NCBI RefSeq assembly: GCF_001570605.1
Contig: NZ_BBXG01000029.1
Coordinates: forward strand, 28,860-92,859
From: Herbidospora cretacea
GTDB lineage: Bacteria > Actinomycetota > Actinomycetes > Streptosporangiales > Streptosporangiaceae
DNA length: 64,000 bases
Direction: 5' to 3'
The position numbers and the translations under genes were made by a program. The notes below the pieces were generated by a model. That model was not told where the DNA came from and ran no database searches. It saw only the letters and a list, made by a program, of their open reading frames with translations. Below are positions 52,563-63,998 of this stretch, piece by piece. Each line of letters begins with the position of its first letter. Positions within the stretch are counted from its first letter, which is position 1.

Positions 52563-52940
52563 CTAGATCGCCTCGGCGACGATCACGTGGTCCTTGTAGT
52601 AGTCGATCTTGCGCTGGATCGCGCCCTGTTTGTGGCGCAGGTCGGCGACCTGCTCCTCGACCTGTCTGTCGTGCGCCTCCAGCAGGCGGATGCGCTCGGG
52701 GATGGTGTGGTCGCCCGCGCGGGTCAGCTCGGCGAAGCGCAGCATCTCGGCGATCGGCATGCCGGTGTCGCGGAGACAGCGGATCATGCCGAGCCAGCCG
52801 ACGTCGCCGTCGGTGAACCTGCGCTGACCGGCCGAGTTGCGGCCGACGTTGCCGAGGAGCCCGATCCGTTCGTAGTACCTGAGCGTGTCGAGGCTGAACC
52901 CCGTCTCCTCGACGACCTGTCCGGGTGTGTAAACGGCCAT
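52563..52940 (-). CDS. MerR-family transcriptional regulator
   Basis: This 125-residue regulator has the MerR winged helix (YTPGQVVEETGFSLDTLRYYE) and a coiled-coil dimerisation helix (about 80-120). There are no effector cysteines, so it is probably a drug- or growth-responsive member. The ATG at 52940 is followed at once by the DNA-binding helix. It lies next to the TetR gene in the same direction. Confidence 0.92.
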   Translation of the reverse strand: MAVYTPGQVVEETGFSLDTLRYYERIGLLGNVGRNSAGQRRFTDGDVGWLGMIRCLRDTGMPIAEMLRFAELTRAGDHTIPERIRLLEAHDRQVEEQVADLRHKQGAIQRKIDYYKDHVIVAEAI

Positions 52941-52979
52941 GCACCGCATCATCACACCTGGAGTCGGCTCCAGGTCAAG

Positions 52980-53612
52980 CTAGCCGAGATGGTCGGACAG
53001 GTACCTGCGCACCAGCCGCTTGCACTCGGCGATGAGGTCGGGGTCGCCGTCGGGGCAGGCCCGGAAGGCCAGCTTGAGCACGGCGTCGGCGGCCTCGACG
53101 GCCACCACGAACGCGCGTGCCTGCTCGTCTCCGGCGGGCACGCCGATCAGGCCGATCAGCAGCCCGCGCAGCCGGTCGGCGACCACGAGGTTGTCTTCGA
53201 GCGCCTCGTCGAGCATCCGGGAGGTGCCGGGCGCGGCCAGCGCCACGCCGAAGTCGAAGACGTTGAAGCCCGGCATCGACCGCTTCATCCAGACGAACTC
53301 GTCGATGACGAGGTCGGTGGCCTCGGTCCAGTCGGAGATCCGGGTCGCCGCGAGCGTCGCGGTGACACGGGCCAGGAAGGCGTCGAGGTTGCGGAACGCG
53401 AGCGCCCGGACCAGTCCCTGCTTGTCGGGGAAGAACTGGTAGAAGGTGCCGATGGGGACCTCGGCCCGGCGGGCGACCTCTTTGGTGGTGAGCCCCTCGT
53501 AGCCCACCTCGTCGAGCAGCCGGGCGCACTCTTCGAGCATGCGCTCCACCCTCTCGGCGCTCCTGCGCTGGGCGGGTTTGCGGCGCAGGGTGCCGGTGGC
53601 CGTGTTTGTCAT
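52980..53612 (-). CDS. TetR-family transcriptional regulator
   Basis: This 210-residue regulator has an N-terminal TetR helix-turn-helix (TTKEVARRAEVPIGTFYQFF, about 42-61) and an all-helical ligand domain. It diverges from the beta-glucosidase gene across a 73-bp gap, so it may repress it. No clear palindrome was seen in the gap. Confidence 0.93.
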   Translation of the reverse strand: MTNTATGTLRRKPAQRRSAERVERMLEECARLLDEVGYEGLTTKEVARRAEVPIGTFYQFFPDKQGLVRALAFRNLDAFLARVTATLAATRISDWTEATDLVIDEFVWMKRSMPGFNVFDFGVALAAPGTSRMLDEALEDNLVVADRLRGLLIGLIGVPAGDEQARAFVVAVEAADAVLKLAFRACPDGDPDLIAECKRLVRRYLSDHLG

Positions 53613-53685
53613 GAACCCATTTTCTCCCGGTCCGATTGCGAACGAGTTAACCTGAGTCGCGCTCGCGTTCTAGGAGGGTCCGCTG

Positions 53686-54945
53686 ATGTTCCTGTGGGGT
53701 GCGGCGACGGCCGCGTTTCAGATCGAGGGGGCCCTCTCCGAGGACGGGCGGGGGCCGTCGATCTGGGACTCCTTCGGGCCCGTCCGCGACGGCCACACCG
53801 CCGAGGTCGCCTGCGACAGCTACCACCGCTGGGCCGACGACGTCGCGCTGCTGGCCGGCCTGGGCGTGAACGCCTACCGGTTCTCGGTGGCCTGGACCAG
53901 GATCCAGCCCGAGGGCGCCGGCCCCGCCAACGCGAAGGGGCTCGACCACTACGAGCTCCTCGTCGACGCCCTCCTGGCGGCCGGGATCACGCCCGCGCTC
54001 ACGCTCTTCCACTGGGACCTGCCCCAGGCCCTCCAGGACCGCGGCGGGTGGCTCGACCGCGAGACGGCCCACCGCTTCGCCGACTACGCGTCGCTGGTGG
54101 CCGGGCGGCTGGCCGACCGCGTGGGCTTGTGGATCACCCTGAACGAGCCGTTCGTGCACACCGTCTTCGGCCACGGGCTCGGGGTGCACGCCCCCGGCCA
54201 GGCCCTCTTCCTGGACGCCCTCCCCGCCGCCCACCACCAGCTCCTCGGCCACGGCCTGGCCGTCGGCGCGCTGCGGGCGGCGGGCGCGGAGACCGTGCTG
54301 ATCACCAACAACCTGAGCCCCGTCTGGCCGGCCTCCCCGTCGGCGGAGGACCGCGCCGCCGCCGACGCCTACGACGCCCTGCACAACCGGATGTTCAACG
54401 ACCCGGTGTTCCTGGGGACCTATCCCGACCTGACCGCCTTCGGCCTCGACGCGATGCCCGGCCTGCGCGACGGCGACCTCGCGGTCATCGGCGCCCCGAT
54501 CGACGGCCTGGGCGTCAACTACTACAACCCGACGCGGATCTCCGCCCCCGAGTCGCCCGAGCTCCCCTTCACCGACGCCGGCGTCGAGGGCTACCCGCTG
54601 ACCGCCTTCGGCTGGCCGGTCGTCCCCGACGGCCTCCGGGAGCTCCTCACCGGGCTGCACGAGCGCTACGGGGTCCCTCTCTACGTCACCGAGAACGGCT
54701 GCTCGTACGAGGGCCTCGACGACCACGACCGCATCGCCTACCTCGACGGCCACATCACCGCCGCCCTGGAGGCCAGGGCCGACGTGCGGGGCTACTTCGT
54801 CTGGTCGCTGCTGGACAACTTCGAGTGGGCCGAGGGCTACCACCAGCGGTTCGGGCTGGTCCACGTCGACTTCGAGACCGGGGCGCGCACGCCGAAGGCG
54901 TCGTACCGGTGGTTCAGGGAGCGGATTCAGAGCACCGACACGTGA
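53686..54945 (+). CDS. Family GH1 beta-glucosidase
   Basis: This 419-residue glycoside hydrolase family 1 enzyme has the acid/base Glu154 in TLNEPF and the nucleophile Glu336 in YVTENG, with FLWGAATAAFQIEG at its start as in the family. It is cytoplasmic (no signal peptide) and should hydrolyse beta-glucosides imported by another system. The 3' end overlaps the converging coiled-coil protein gene. Confidence 0.94.
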   Translation: MFLWGAATAAFQIEGALSEDGRGPSIWDSFGPVRDGHTAEVACDSYHRWADDVALLAGLGVNAYRFSVAWTRIQPEGAGPANAKGLDHYELLVDALLAAGITPALTLFHWDLPQALQDRGGWLDRETAHRFADYASLVAGRLADRVGLWITLNEPFVHTVFGHGLGVHAPGQALFLDALPAAHHQLLGHGLAVGALRAAGAETVLITNNLSPVWPASPSAEDRAAADAYDALHNRMFNDPVFLGTYPDLTAFGLDAMPGLRDGDLAVIGAPIDGLGVNYYNPTRISAPESPELPFTDAGVEGYPLTAFGWPVVPDGLRELLTGLHERYGVPLYVTENGCSYEGLDDHDRIAYLDGHITAALEARADVRGYFVWSLLDNFEWAEGYHQRFGLVHVDFETGARTPKASYRWFRERIQSTDT

Positions 54946-55805
54946 ACGTGGTCGTAGTGGTTGGCGGTCGCGCCGCCCCGGTCGGCCATCATCTTGCCGG
55001 GGGCGCCGGTGCGGATGTCGTAGTACTTCTGCTGCCAGATCACGTACATGATCCCTAGAGCCCGCCCGTTGGTGATGCACCACTGGAGCAGGGCGTCGCC
55101 GCGGGCCTTGTTGTTGCCGCTGGCCATGCTGCCGCCGCCGGACATCATGAAGTCGCAGGCGCGGCCCTTGCCGTGTTCGCCGAAGTCGCCGGGACGCAGG
55201 CACCCCACGCCGTAGGGCATCGGGAACTGGGCCTGGATCGCGTTGCGGATGCTGACCATGCGGGCGGTGAGGCCGGTGCCGGCGTCGGGGGTCTGGAAGC
55301 CGAACTTGGCCAGCAGCTTCTCGACGTCGGCCTGCTTGCCCTTCAGCTCCTTGATGTCCTTCTCCAGATCGGCGATCTTCTGGTCGGCCTCTTTGGCGGC
55401 CTGTTTCTGCCGGTCGATGAGGCGCCGCACGTTGCCGAGCCGCTCCACCTTCTCGCTCGACAGCCAGGCGAGGGTGGCCGCCTGGGCGGGGTCGGCGGCC
55501 ATCGTGAAGATGCTGACCGCGTCGACGCCGCCGCCCATGTAGGTGGTCTGGGCGAACTGGATCGCCCGGCGCTCGGCCGCGCCGAGGTCCCTCTTCAGCT
55601 TCTTGACCTTGGCGTCGGCCCGCTCGGCGGCCTTGCGGGTGTCGTCGAGGGTGGCGATCTCGCCCCGGTAGGCCTTGGCCAGGGCGGCGGCCTGTTTGGT
55701 CAGCTTGTTGAGCTTGGCCTGCTGGTCGGGCTCGGCCTCGGAGGGCGAGACGCACAAGACGAGCAGGAGACCGGAGACGAGCAGACACGCCAGCGATCGA
55801 CGCAT
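54927..55805 (-). CDS. Secreted coiled-coil protein with ARB_07466-like C-terminal domain
   Basis: This 292-residue protein has a signal peptide (MRRSLACLLVSG to about residue 25), a long coiled coil (about 30-195, Lys/Glu/Ala heptads), and a C-terminal globular region with GVGCLRPGDFGEHGKGRACDFM and NHYDHVHVS, matching the ARB_07466-like domain seen in secreted actinobacterial proteins. It probably acts in the cell envelope. Its 3' end overlaps the beta-glucosidase end. Confidence 0.8.
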   Translation of the reverse strand: MRRSLACLLVSGLLLVLCVSPSEAEPDQQAKLNKLTKQAAALAKAYRGEIATLDDTRKAAERADAKVKKLKRDLGAAERRAIQFAQTTYMGGGVDAVSIFTMAADPAQAATLAWLSSEKVERLGNVRRLIDRQKQAAKEADQKIADLEKDIKELKGKQADVEKLLAKFGFQTPDAGTGLTARMVSIRNAIQAQFPMPYGVGCLRPGDFGEHGKGRACDFMMSGGGSMASGNNKARGDALLQWCITNGRALGIMYVIWQQKYYDIRTGAPGKMMADRGGATANHYDHVHVSVL

Positions 55806-56002
55806 GCGCCCTCCCCTCCCAGTCGGACCGAAACTATAGAAGACGATCTTGGTGGTCGCCACCGGAACCAGGGAACCCATGCGCCTTTGGCGAAGATTCA
55901 TCCGTTTCGCATGGGACGAGATGATGCGCCGGGACTGTCCCGTCCTTGCCAAGGCCTCACAGAACATGATTCGGTCGGTGCACACGTATGGGAGGCGCAT
56001 CC

Positions 56003-57439
56003 ATGATCCAGCACGACACGCTCTTCATCGGCGGCGACTGGGTTTCCCCGGCGGGCACCGGCACGATCGACGTGGTCTCGCCGCACACGGAGGAGATCGT
56101 CGGCCGGGTCCCCGAGGGCACCCCCGCCGACCTCGACCGGGCCGTCGCCGCCGCGCGCGAGGCCTTCGACCACGGCCCCTGGCCCCGCCTGACGATGGCG
56201 GAGCGGGCCGAGGCCCTGGGCCGCCTGGCCGGGCTCTACGCGGCCCGCGCCGCCGAGCTCGCCGACCTGATCACCCTGGAGATGGGCTCGCCCATCACCT
56301 TCTCCCACTTCGGCCAGGTCGGCCCGCCGACCGGGGTCCTCCAGTGGTACGCCGAACTGGGCAAGACCTTCCAGGTCGAGGAGCAGCGGCCGGGCATGTT
56401 CGGCGCGGTCACCGTCCGCCGGGAGCCGGTGGGGGTGGTGGCGGCCGTGGTGCCGTGGAACGTCCCGCAGTTCGTCATCATGACCAAGCTGGCCCCCGCC
56501 CTGCTCGCGGGCTGCACGGTCGTGGTCAAGCCCGCCCCGGAGACCCCGCTCGACGGCTACGTCCTGGCCGAGGTGATCCGCGAGGCGGGGATCCCGGCCG
56601 GTGTGGTCAGCATCGTCGCGGCCGGGCGCGAGGCCGGCGAGCACCTGATCTCCCACCCGGGGATCGACAAGGTCGCCTTCACCGGCTCCACCGCCGCCGG
56701 GCGGCGCATCGCCTCGATCTGCGGCGAGCAGCTCAAGCGGGTCAGTCTGGAGCTCGGCGGCAAGTCGGCCGCGATCATCCTCGACGACTGCGACCTGCCC
56801 TCGGCGATGGGCATGTTCTCGATCGCCTCCCTGCTCAACAGCGGCCAGGCCTGCGTGGCGCAGACCCGCGTCCTGGCCAGCCGCAGCCGCTACGACGAGG
56901 TCGTGCAGGCGGTCGCCGAGATGGCCGCCGGGCAGCAGGTCGGCGACCCGGCCGACCCGGCCACCGGCATCGGCCCGATGGTGGCCAAGCGCCAGCAGGA
57001 GCGGGTGGAGGGCTACATCCGCCTCGGGCTGGAGGAGGGCGCCAAGGCCGTCGTCGGCGGCCTCGACCGCCCCCACGCAAAGGGCTGGTACGTCGCCCCG
57101 ACGGTCTTCGCGGGCGCGACCAACGACATGAGGATCGCCCGCGAGGAGATCTTCGGCCCGGTCCTCACGGTGATCCCCTACGACGACGAGGCCGACGCGA
57201 TCCGGATCGCCAACGACAGCGACTACGGCCTGTCGGGCAGCGTGTGGACCGCCGACGTCGACCACGGCATGGACATCGCCCGTCAGGTCCGCACCGGCAC
57301 CTACGGCGTCAACATGATGAACCCGCTGGAGAGCGGCACCCCGTTCGGCGGCTTCAAGGCCAGCGGCATCGGCCGCGAACTCGGGCCGGAGGGCCTGGCG
57401 GGCTACCTGGAGTACAAGAGCATCGCGCGTTTGGGCTGA
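56003..57439 (+). CDS. Aldehyde dehydrogenase (betaine/aminoaldehyde type)
   Basis: This 478-residue enzyme has FTGSTAAGRRIAS, Glu in LELGGKSAA and Cys in NSGQACVAQTR. The overall pattern resembles betaine-aldehyde and gamma-aminobutyraldehyde dehydrogenases. The start ATG at 56003 has GGGAGGCG upstream. No neighbouring choline or amine oxidase gene identifies the substrate. Confidence 0.9.
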   Translation: MIQHDTLFIGGDWVSPAGTGTIDVVSPHTEEIVGRVPEGTPADLDRAVAAAREAFDHGPWPRLTMAERAEALGRLAGLYAARAAELADLITLEMGSPITFSHFGQVGPPTGVLQWYAELGKTFQVEEQRPGMFGAVTVRREPVGVVAAVVPWNVPQFVIMTKLAPALLAGCTVVVKPAPETPLDGYVLAEVIREAGIPAGVVSIVAAGREAGEHLISHPGIDKVAFTGSTAAGRRIASICGEQLKRVSLELGGKSAAIILDDCDLPSAMGMFSIASLLNSGQACVAQTRVLASRSRYDEVVQAVAEMAAGQQVGDPADPATGIGPMVAKRQQERVEGYIRLGLEEGAKAVVGGLDRPHAKGWYVAPTVFAGATNDMRIAREEIFGPVLTVIPYDDEADAIRIANDSDYGLSGSVWTADVDHGMDIARQVRTGTYGVNMMNPLESGTPFGGFKASGIGRELGPEGLAGYLEYKSIARLG

Positions 57440-57452
57440 ACCCGGGACCCTC

Positions 57453-57494
57453 GGGAGGGTGCCCAACGCGCCCCCGCGACGCTGGGCCCCTCCC
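57453..57494. terminator. Hairpin between convergent genes
   Basis: GGGAGGGTGCCCA (from 57453) can pair with TGGGCCCCTCCC (to 57494) with one bulged base. It lies between the aldehyde dehydrogenase and the alpha/beta hydrolase ends, where both transcripts should stop. There is no strong T-run. Confidence 0.45.
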
Positions 57495-57500
57495 GCACTT

Positions 57501-58256
57501 TCATGTAGACGACGCTCGGGCCGATTTGGTTCGGACGAAAATCCAGTCTTCGATCCGCCGGATCAGATCGGGGCTCGCGGCGGCCTCGGCGTGCCCGAAT
57601 CCCGGCTCCACCCAGAGCTCCTTCGGCTCGTTCGCGCAGGCGTGGAGCTGCTCGGCGTGCTCCAGCGGGAAGAAGGCGTCGGCGTCGCCGTGCACGACCA
57701 GCAGCGGCTGCGGCGAGATCAGCGGCGCCGCCTCGAACGGCGCGAGCGGGACCGGGTCCCAGGCGCCCACTTTGATCCGGGTGCGCCGGCCCACTCTGGC
57801 CACCAGCCGGCCCAGGGGGCGCTCGATCGCCCAGTGGACGGTCCGCATCGGGCGGGTGCCCCGGTAGTACCACCGCGCCGGGCCGCTCACCGACACGACC
57901 GCGTCGACGCCCCGGTGGAGCGCGGCGTGCCGGACGGCCACCGCCGCGCCCATCGAGAACCCCACGGTCGCCACCTTCGCGTAGTGGGCGCGCGCATGGC
58001 GTACGGCCGAGTCGAGATCGAGGATCTCCAGGTCGCCCACAGTGCTCACCCCTGAGGACCGGCCGTGCCCCCGGAAGTCGAAGGCGATCACCCCGGCGCG
58101 CCGGGCGAACGCGGCGGCGATGCGCACATTGGCCGGGGAACGCCAGGTCCCGGTGAATCCGTGGGCCACCACGATGCCGAGATCACCGTCGCCGGGAAGG
58201 TGCGCCGCGTCGATCCGGACGCCGTCGGGAGTGCGCAGCATGGCCCCATAGATCAT
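57501..58256 (-). CDS. Alpha/beta hydrolase
   Basis: This 251-residue alpha/beta hydrolase has [12 protein letters not shown], the nucleophile Ser in [20 protein letters not shown] (Asp) and a late His in GFGHAEA. It resembles esterases or lysophospholipase-like hydrolases. Substrate unknown. Confidence 0.9.
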   Translation of the reverse strand: MIYGAMLRTPDGVRIDAAHLPGDGDLGIVVAHGFTGTWRSPANVRIAAAFARRAGVIAFDFRGHGRSSGVSTVGDLEILDLDSAVRHARAHYAKVATVGFSMGAAVAVRHAALHRGVDAVVSVSGPARWYYRGTRPMRTVHWAIERPLGRLVARVGRRTRIKVGAWDPVPLAPFEAAPLISPQPLLVVHGDADAFFPLEHAEQLHACANEPKELWVEPGFGHAEAAASPDLIRRIEDWIFVRTKSARASST

Positions 58257-58364
58257 GGGCGCAACATTACGGCGCTGTGAATTGTCACCCTCTTGCGGGC
58301 GGCAGGCTCGGAGCGGTAATGGCGATCAACTAAACTTGGAACGCCGTGCCATGGCGCGGCCGAA

Positions 58365-58392
58365 CGCGTCTCCCGATCGGGAGCGAGACGCG
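58365..58392 (+). promoter_or_regulatory. Hairpin in the typA leader
   Basis: CGCGTCTC (58365-58372) and GAGACGCG (58385-58392) can pair around a central CCGATCGG. The stem lies 34 bp before the typA start. Part of it (GCGAGACGCGG) matches the 5' arm of the operon hairpins at 18844 and 27106, perhaps by chance. Confidence 0.4.
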
Positions 58393-58425
58393 GCACCGCC
58401 CCGACAACCAGAGCGAGACTCAACT

Positions 58426-60279
<1,854 letters not shown>

Positions 60280-60286
60280 ATAACGG

Positions 60287-60304
60287 GGCCGCTTCGGCCT
60301 TTCT
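60287..60304 (+). terminator. Terminator after typA
   Basis: A 5-bp GGCCG/CGGCC stem with a CTT loop is followed by TTTCT, 7 bases after the typA stop. The stem is short, but position and T-rich tail fit a terminator. Confidence 0.5.
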
Positions 60305-60371
60305 CCGTGCGAGCCTCCACCCTCTGTGCTTGCCTAGTCACGCAGAGTTGTGATCTGAGGGGGAGGCTCGC

Positions 60372-60998
60372 ATGCCGGGCAAGGTTCATCTCGCGCTCGC
60401 CGGAGCGCTGCTCACGGGTGTCGGCGTCATCGGGGCCACCACGGTCGCCGAGGCCGGGCCCTGGAGCCGGGGCCGCTCGATCGCGCTTCACGACGCCGCC
60501 GGAACCCGCGTCGGCACCGTCGTGGTGCAGCGCAGAGGCGTCACCAAAGTCAGGATCGGGGTCCAGGTCAGAGGCCTGGCCCCGGGGTTCCACGGGTTCC
60601 ACGTCCACACCGCGGGCGTCTGCGACCCCAAGTCGGTCGACCCGGCGACCAGCCAGGTCACGCCGTTCTTCTCGGCCGGGGGCCACCTCGACGTCGCCAA
60701 GCCGGCGGCCGAGCCCGACACGACCGTGCTGCCCGTCGCCCTCGCGCCGAAGAACCACGGCGACCACGCGGGCGACCTGCCGCCGCTGCTGGCGGGGGCC
60801 GACGGGGTGGCCGCCGCGTCGTTCACGACAGACCGGTTCAAGATCAGCAAGCTGACCGACGCCGACGGCGCGGCGTTCGTCGTCCACGCCCTGCCCGACA
60901 ACCTCGCCCACGTGCCCGACCGCTACGGCGCGGCCGACGCGGTGACCCTGCGCACCGGCGACGCGGGCGGACGGGTGGCCTGCGGCGTCCTTCGCTGA
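60372..60998 (+). CDS. sodC: Secreted Cu/Zn superoxide dismutase
   Basis: This 208-residue protein has a signal peptide ending near AEAG (about 31) and the Cu/Zn ligand motifs GFHVHTAG, SAGGHLD, NHGDHAGDL and VHALPDN. It removes superoxide outside the cytoplasm. It lies in its own unit between typA and the DUF2461 gene. Confidence 0.94.
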   Translation: MPGKVHLALAGALLTGVGVIGATTVAEAGPWSRGRSIALHDAAGTRVGTVVVQRRGVTKVRIGVQVRGLAPGFHGFHVHTAGVCDPKSVDPATSQVTPFFSAGGHLDVAKPAAEPDTTVLPVALAPKNHGDHAGDLPPLLAGADGVAAASFTTDRFKISKLTDADGAAFVVHALPDNLAHVPDRYGAADAVTLRTGDAGGRVACGVLR

Positions 60999-61043
60999 TT
61001 GAACTGCAAGTCAGTTCCAAGCTCCTGACGCCATGCTCGGAAC

Positions 61044-61127
61044 ATGAGAATCGTCAGCAGGGCCACCTACGCGGCACTCGCGGGCGCCTGGGCGCTGATC
61101 GCCCTGCTCGCCATCGTGATCGGCTAG
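61044..61127 (+). CDS. Possible 27-residue membrane peptide
   Basis: The frame MRIVSRATYAA... has a basic start then one hydrophobic helix (AGAWALIALLAIVIG). The TAG at 61125-61127 overlaps the DUF2461 stop. A GGAAC lies just upstream. Small membrane peptides of this kind are common, but conservation is needed to support it. Confidence 0.35.
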   Translation: MRIVSRATYAALAGAWALIALLAIVIG

Positions 61128-61747
61128 CTCAGCCGGACCCGCAGCCAGTCGACCAGCGGGGTGAGCTCGCGCCACGCGGCGCGCACCCGCTGGGTCACCT
61201 CGGCGGTGTGGAACCAGGGATCGGGCTCGAAGCGGTGACCCGCGTAGAGAGTCCGGTGCTTCATCAACTCGATCCGGGGGTGGTCGGGGGAGACGCCACG
61301 GGGGCGCGTCTTCACCCGGTCACCCTCGATCGCGTATCGGCCGGGCAGCTCGGCCACGATCTTCTCCAGCTCACCGCCGTGGTCGTCGGCGTCGACGGCC
61401 GCCCGGTAGCGGTGGGTCATCTCGCCCGGCGACCACCAGCCGCCGGCCACATAGAGGCCCTCGGCGTCGACCTGGACGTAGAACCCGACTCCGTCGAGCT
61501 TGGCGACATAGGCGCCCTGGTGGTCCTTGTAGGGCGTCTTGTCCTTGGAGAACCGGACGTCCCGGTAGGGGCGGAACACGTGGGGCTCGCCGAACTCGGG
61601 CTCCAGCTCGGCCATCAGCTCCAGCATCGGGGCCTTGACGGCGCTGTCGTAGCGCTCCTTGTTGGCGGTCCAGTAGGCCTTGCTGTTGTCGGCGATCAGG
61701 CCTTCGTAGAACAGCAGGGCCTCGTCGGGGAACCCGGTGAATGCCAT
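61124..61747 (-). CDS. DUF2461 family protein
   Basis: This 207-residue protein matches the DUF2461 (TIGR02453) family: FPDEALLFYEGLIADNSKAYW at the start, RDVRFSKDKTPYKDHQGAY in the middle and PRIELMKHRTLY towards the end. The function of the family is unknown. Start ATG at 61747. Confidence 0.92.
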   Translation of the reverse strand: MAFTGFPDEALLFYEGLIADNSKAYWTANKERYDSAVKAPMLELMAELEPEFGEPHVFRPYRDVRFSKDKTPYKDHQGAYVAKLDGVGFYVQVDAEGLYVAGGWWSPGEMTHRYRAAVDADDHGGELEKIVAELPGRYAIEGDRVKTRPRGVSPDHPRIELMKHRTLYAGHRFEPDPWFHTAEVTQRVRAAWRELTPLVDWLRVRLS

Positions 61748-61756
61748 TGACCCACT

Positions 61757-62530
61757 TTATTTGGGCGGCCGGTTGTCGAAGTACTTGCGCCCCGGGGTCA
61801 TCCGGCCGAAGAGCTCGCTGACGGTGACGTACACGAACCCCTTCTTGTCGAGCGCGTCGAGCAGGCGCGGCACCGACCGGACGGTCGACTCGTGGATGTC
61901 GTGGAGCAGGATCACCTCACCGGGCTTGGCCGAGGCCGACCGCCGGACGATGCGGTCGGGCTTGCGGACCAGCCAGTCCTGCGTGTCGACGCTCCAGATG
62001 ATCTGGGCCAGCCCGTGGACCTTGCTGACCTCGCCCACCATCTTGTTGGTGGCGCCGTAGGGCGGGCGCATGGTGATCATGCGCACCCCGGTCGTCTTCC
62101 GGACGACCTGCTGGGTGCGGGCGAGCTGCCGGTCGACGCCGTGGCGGGACAGGCCCGACAACATCGCGTGGTCCCACGAATGGTTGCCCAGCTCGTGGCC
62201 CTCGGCCACCATCCGCTTGAGCAGCGGCGCCGACTGGGGTGTGACCAGTTTGCCGAGCACGTAGAAGGTCGCCTTGGCCTGGTGGCGGGCCAGATGGTTG
62301 AGCACCTTGTCGGTCTCGGCGCCGGGCCCGTCGTCGAAGGTCAGCGCGACACACTTGGCCTTGGCGCAGTCGACCTGCCGGATCGGCGGGAACGGCTGGC
62401 GGGGGAAGTCGGGCTGCGCGAGGGTCAGCTTCCGGTTCAGCAGATCGGGATCGGGGGTCTGCGCGTGTACCGGTGGCGTGTTCACCATGACACAGACGGT
62501 GACCGCCAGCAGCCGCAGATATCCCCGCAT
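61757..62530 (-). CDS. Secreted polysaccharide deacetylase (CE4/NodB)
   Basis: This 257-residue protein has a signal peptide (cleavage near VHAQ, residue 23) and the NodB motifs TFDDGPG (64-70, catalytic Asp), HSWDH (117-121, metal His) and RPPYG. It should deacetylate peptidoglycan or chitin-like polymers. The ATG at 62530 yields a standard signal peptide. Confidence 0.93.
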   Translation of the reverse strand: MRGYLRLLAVTVCVMVNTPPVHAQTPDPDLLNRKLTLAQPDFPRQPFPPIRQVDCAKAKCVALTFDDGPGAETDKVLNHLARHQAKATFYVLGKLVTPQSAPLLKRMVAEGHELGNHSWDHAMLSGLSRHGVDRQLARTQQVVRKTTGVRMITMRPPYGATNKMVGEVSKVHGLAQIIWSVDTQDWLVRKPDRIVRRSASAKPGEVILLHDIHESTVRSVPRLLDALDKKGFVYVTVSELFGRMTPGRKYFDNRPPK

Positions 62531-62559
62531 ATATTCGTCCCCCCAGACGTCGAAGGGGG

Positions 62560-62865
62560 TTATGGATAGTCGTCCACGGTTTCCCCCCGCAGGACCTCGT
62601 TCTGGTCCTCCCACCAGGGCGGCACTTCCTTGATCAGACCGGCGTGCCGCCGGGCGACCCGGACGGCGCACCCCCTCGGATCATCTCCCGGGTGACGACA
62701 TCGGGACGCACCTTCCCACCAGCGGAAATAGCCATCCCGATAGACCACCACCAAGCTGATCCACACACAGAGCGTAGCGTCGTCGCCCAGCTCATAGGCG
62801 CCGTTCACGCCGAGTTCGATCAAGTCCGAATGCAGTTTTTGAATAGCTGCGCGAGACTCACTCAC
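62560..62865 (-). CDS. Conserved hypothetical protein
   Basis: This 101-residue protein has aromatic-rich middle (YRDGYFRWWEG) and C-terminal PPWWEDQNEV segments and no recognised domain. Similar small proteins occur widely in actinomycete genomes beside regulators. It starts 84 bp from the MEDS gene on the other strand. Confidence 0.65.
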   Translation of the reverse strand: MSESRAAIQKLHSDLIELGVNGAYELGDDATLCVWISLVVVYRDGYFRWWEGASRCRHPGDDPRGCAVRVARRHAGLIKEVPPWWEDQNEVLRGETVDDYP

Positions 62866-62948
62866 CGGGGCAACCTCCAGGACGAGACGCGCACATTGGT
62901 GGATGTACCCAAATTTGGGACACCGCGCTGCAACGGCATGGAGTAATC

Positions 62949-63998
62949 ATGAGACTCCAACCCGTCATCACGCAGCCTTTTTCACCGCAAGGTCTGCCGT
63001 CCCGGGAAGTTCCTGGTGTATTCGGTTTATTGTCGCTTCCTGACGCATTGTCACGACGCGGGCCGCTTGTTACGTTCATCCCCGTGCAGGCCCAACGGGG
63101 AAGTCGCGGTGCGGTGGCCTTCACGCACCTTGCTGTGCCATATGGGACGAGTGAGGAATACCTCCGGCTGGTGCTTCCGGCCCTCATCGACGGGCTGCGG
63201 CGGGGCGACCGCATCCTGTACGTGGCCCCGGAGGAGAACCTCGACCTGGTCCGGGCCCATCTGGGCCCCGACGCGTCCCGCATCCGCTCCATCCGCAGCC
63301 AGGACTGGTACGGCCACCCGGCCCGCGTCCTGGCCGAATACTTCGACTACGCCCGCCGGGGCGGCCCGTCGCTGCTGGTCGGCGAGCCGGTGTGGCAGAC
63401 CGCCCGCGACGCGGCCGAATGGGCCAGGATCGAGGCCATCGTCAACATCGTCTGCGCCTCGCTCCGGGGCGCCGCGCTGTGCGTGTACCGCCGCCCCGCC
63501 GAGGAGGCGCTGCGCACCCACCCGCGCTACCTCGACACGGCCGGCGAACACCGCAGCGGCCGATACGTGCCCCCGCAGCGGATGAACTGGGAGCCCCCGC
63601 CGTTCCCCGCCGCACCGGAGAGCGCCCGGGTGATGGAGTTCGACCTGGCCACCGTACGGAACATGCGCTCCTTCGTCCGCGCCACCGCCACCGAGCTGGG
63701 CCTCGACGACGACGCGGCCGACTCCCTGGTCCTGGCGGCGGCCGAGATCGCGGCGAACGCGGTCGAACACGGCGCCGGGCACGGCACGGTGACGATGTGG
63801 CGGTCGGGGCCCGACCTGGTGTGCGAGATCACCAACCCCGACGGGGGCGGCATCGAGGTCGAGTTCCCCGGCTACATCCCGCCGGAGCAGGAGTCGCTGC
63901 GCGGCTACGGCCTGTGGATCAGCCGCCAGCTCTGCGACCTGATGGAGGTCCAGACGACCGGCCGGGAGTCCCGGATCCGCCTCCACATGAGCGTCTAG
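62949..63998 (+). CDS. MEDS-HATPase anti-sigma regulatory protein
   Basis: This 349-residue protein combines an N-terminal MEDS domain (about 50-200, sensing-type) with a C-terminal HATPase_c anti-sigma kinase domain (about 230-345; N-box AAEIAANAVEHG, G-box RGYGLWIS). Such proteins regulate stress sigma factors in actinomycetes. The ATG at 62949 has GGAG 5 bases upstream; a GTG at 63084 is closer to the MEDS start. Confidence 0.85.
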   Translation: MRLQPVITQPFSPQGLPSREVPGVFGLLSLPDALSRRGPLVTFIPVQAQRGSRGAVAFTHLAVPYGTSEEYLRLVLPALIDGLRRGDRILYVAPEENLDLVRAHLGPDASRIRSIRSQDWYGHPARVLAEYFDYARRGGPSLLVGEPVWQTARDAAEWARIEAIVNIVCASLRGAALCVYRRPAEEALRTHPRYLDTAGEHRSGRYVPPQRMNWEPPPFPAAPESARVMEFDLATVRNMRSFVRATATELGLDDDAADSLVLAAAEIAANAVEHGAGHGTVTMWRSGPDLVCEITNPDGGGIEVEFPGYIPPEQESLRGYGLWISRQLCDLMEVQTTGRESRIRLHMSV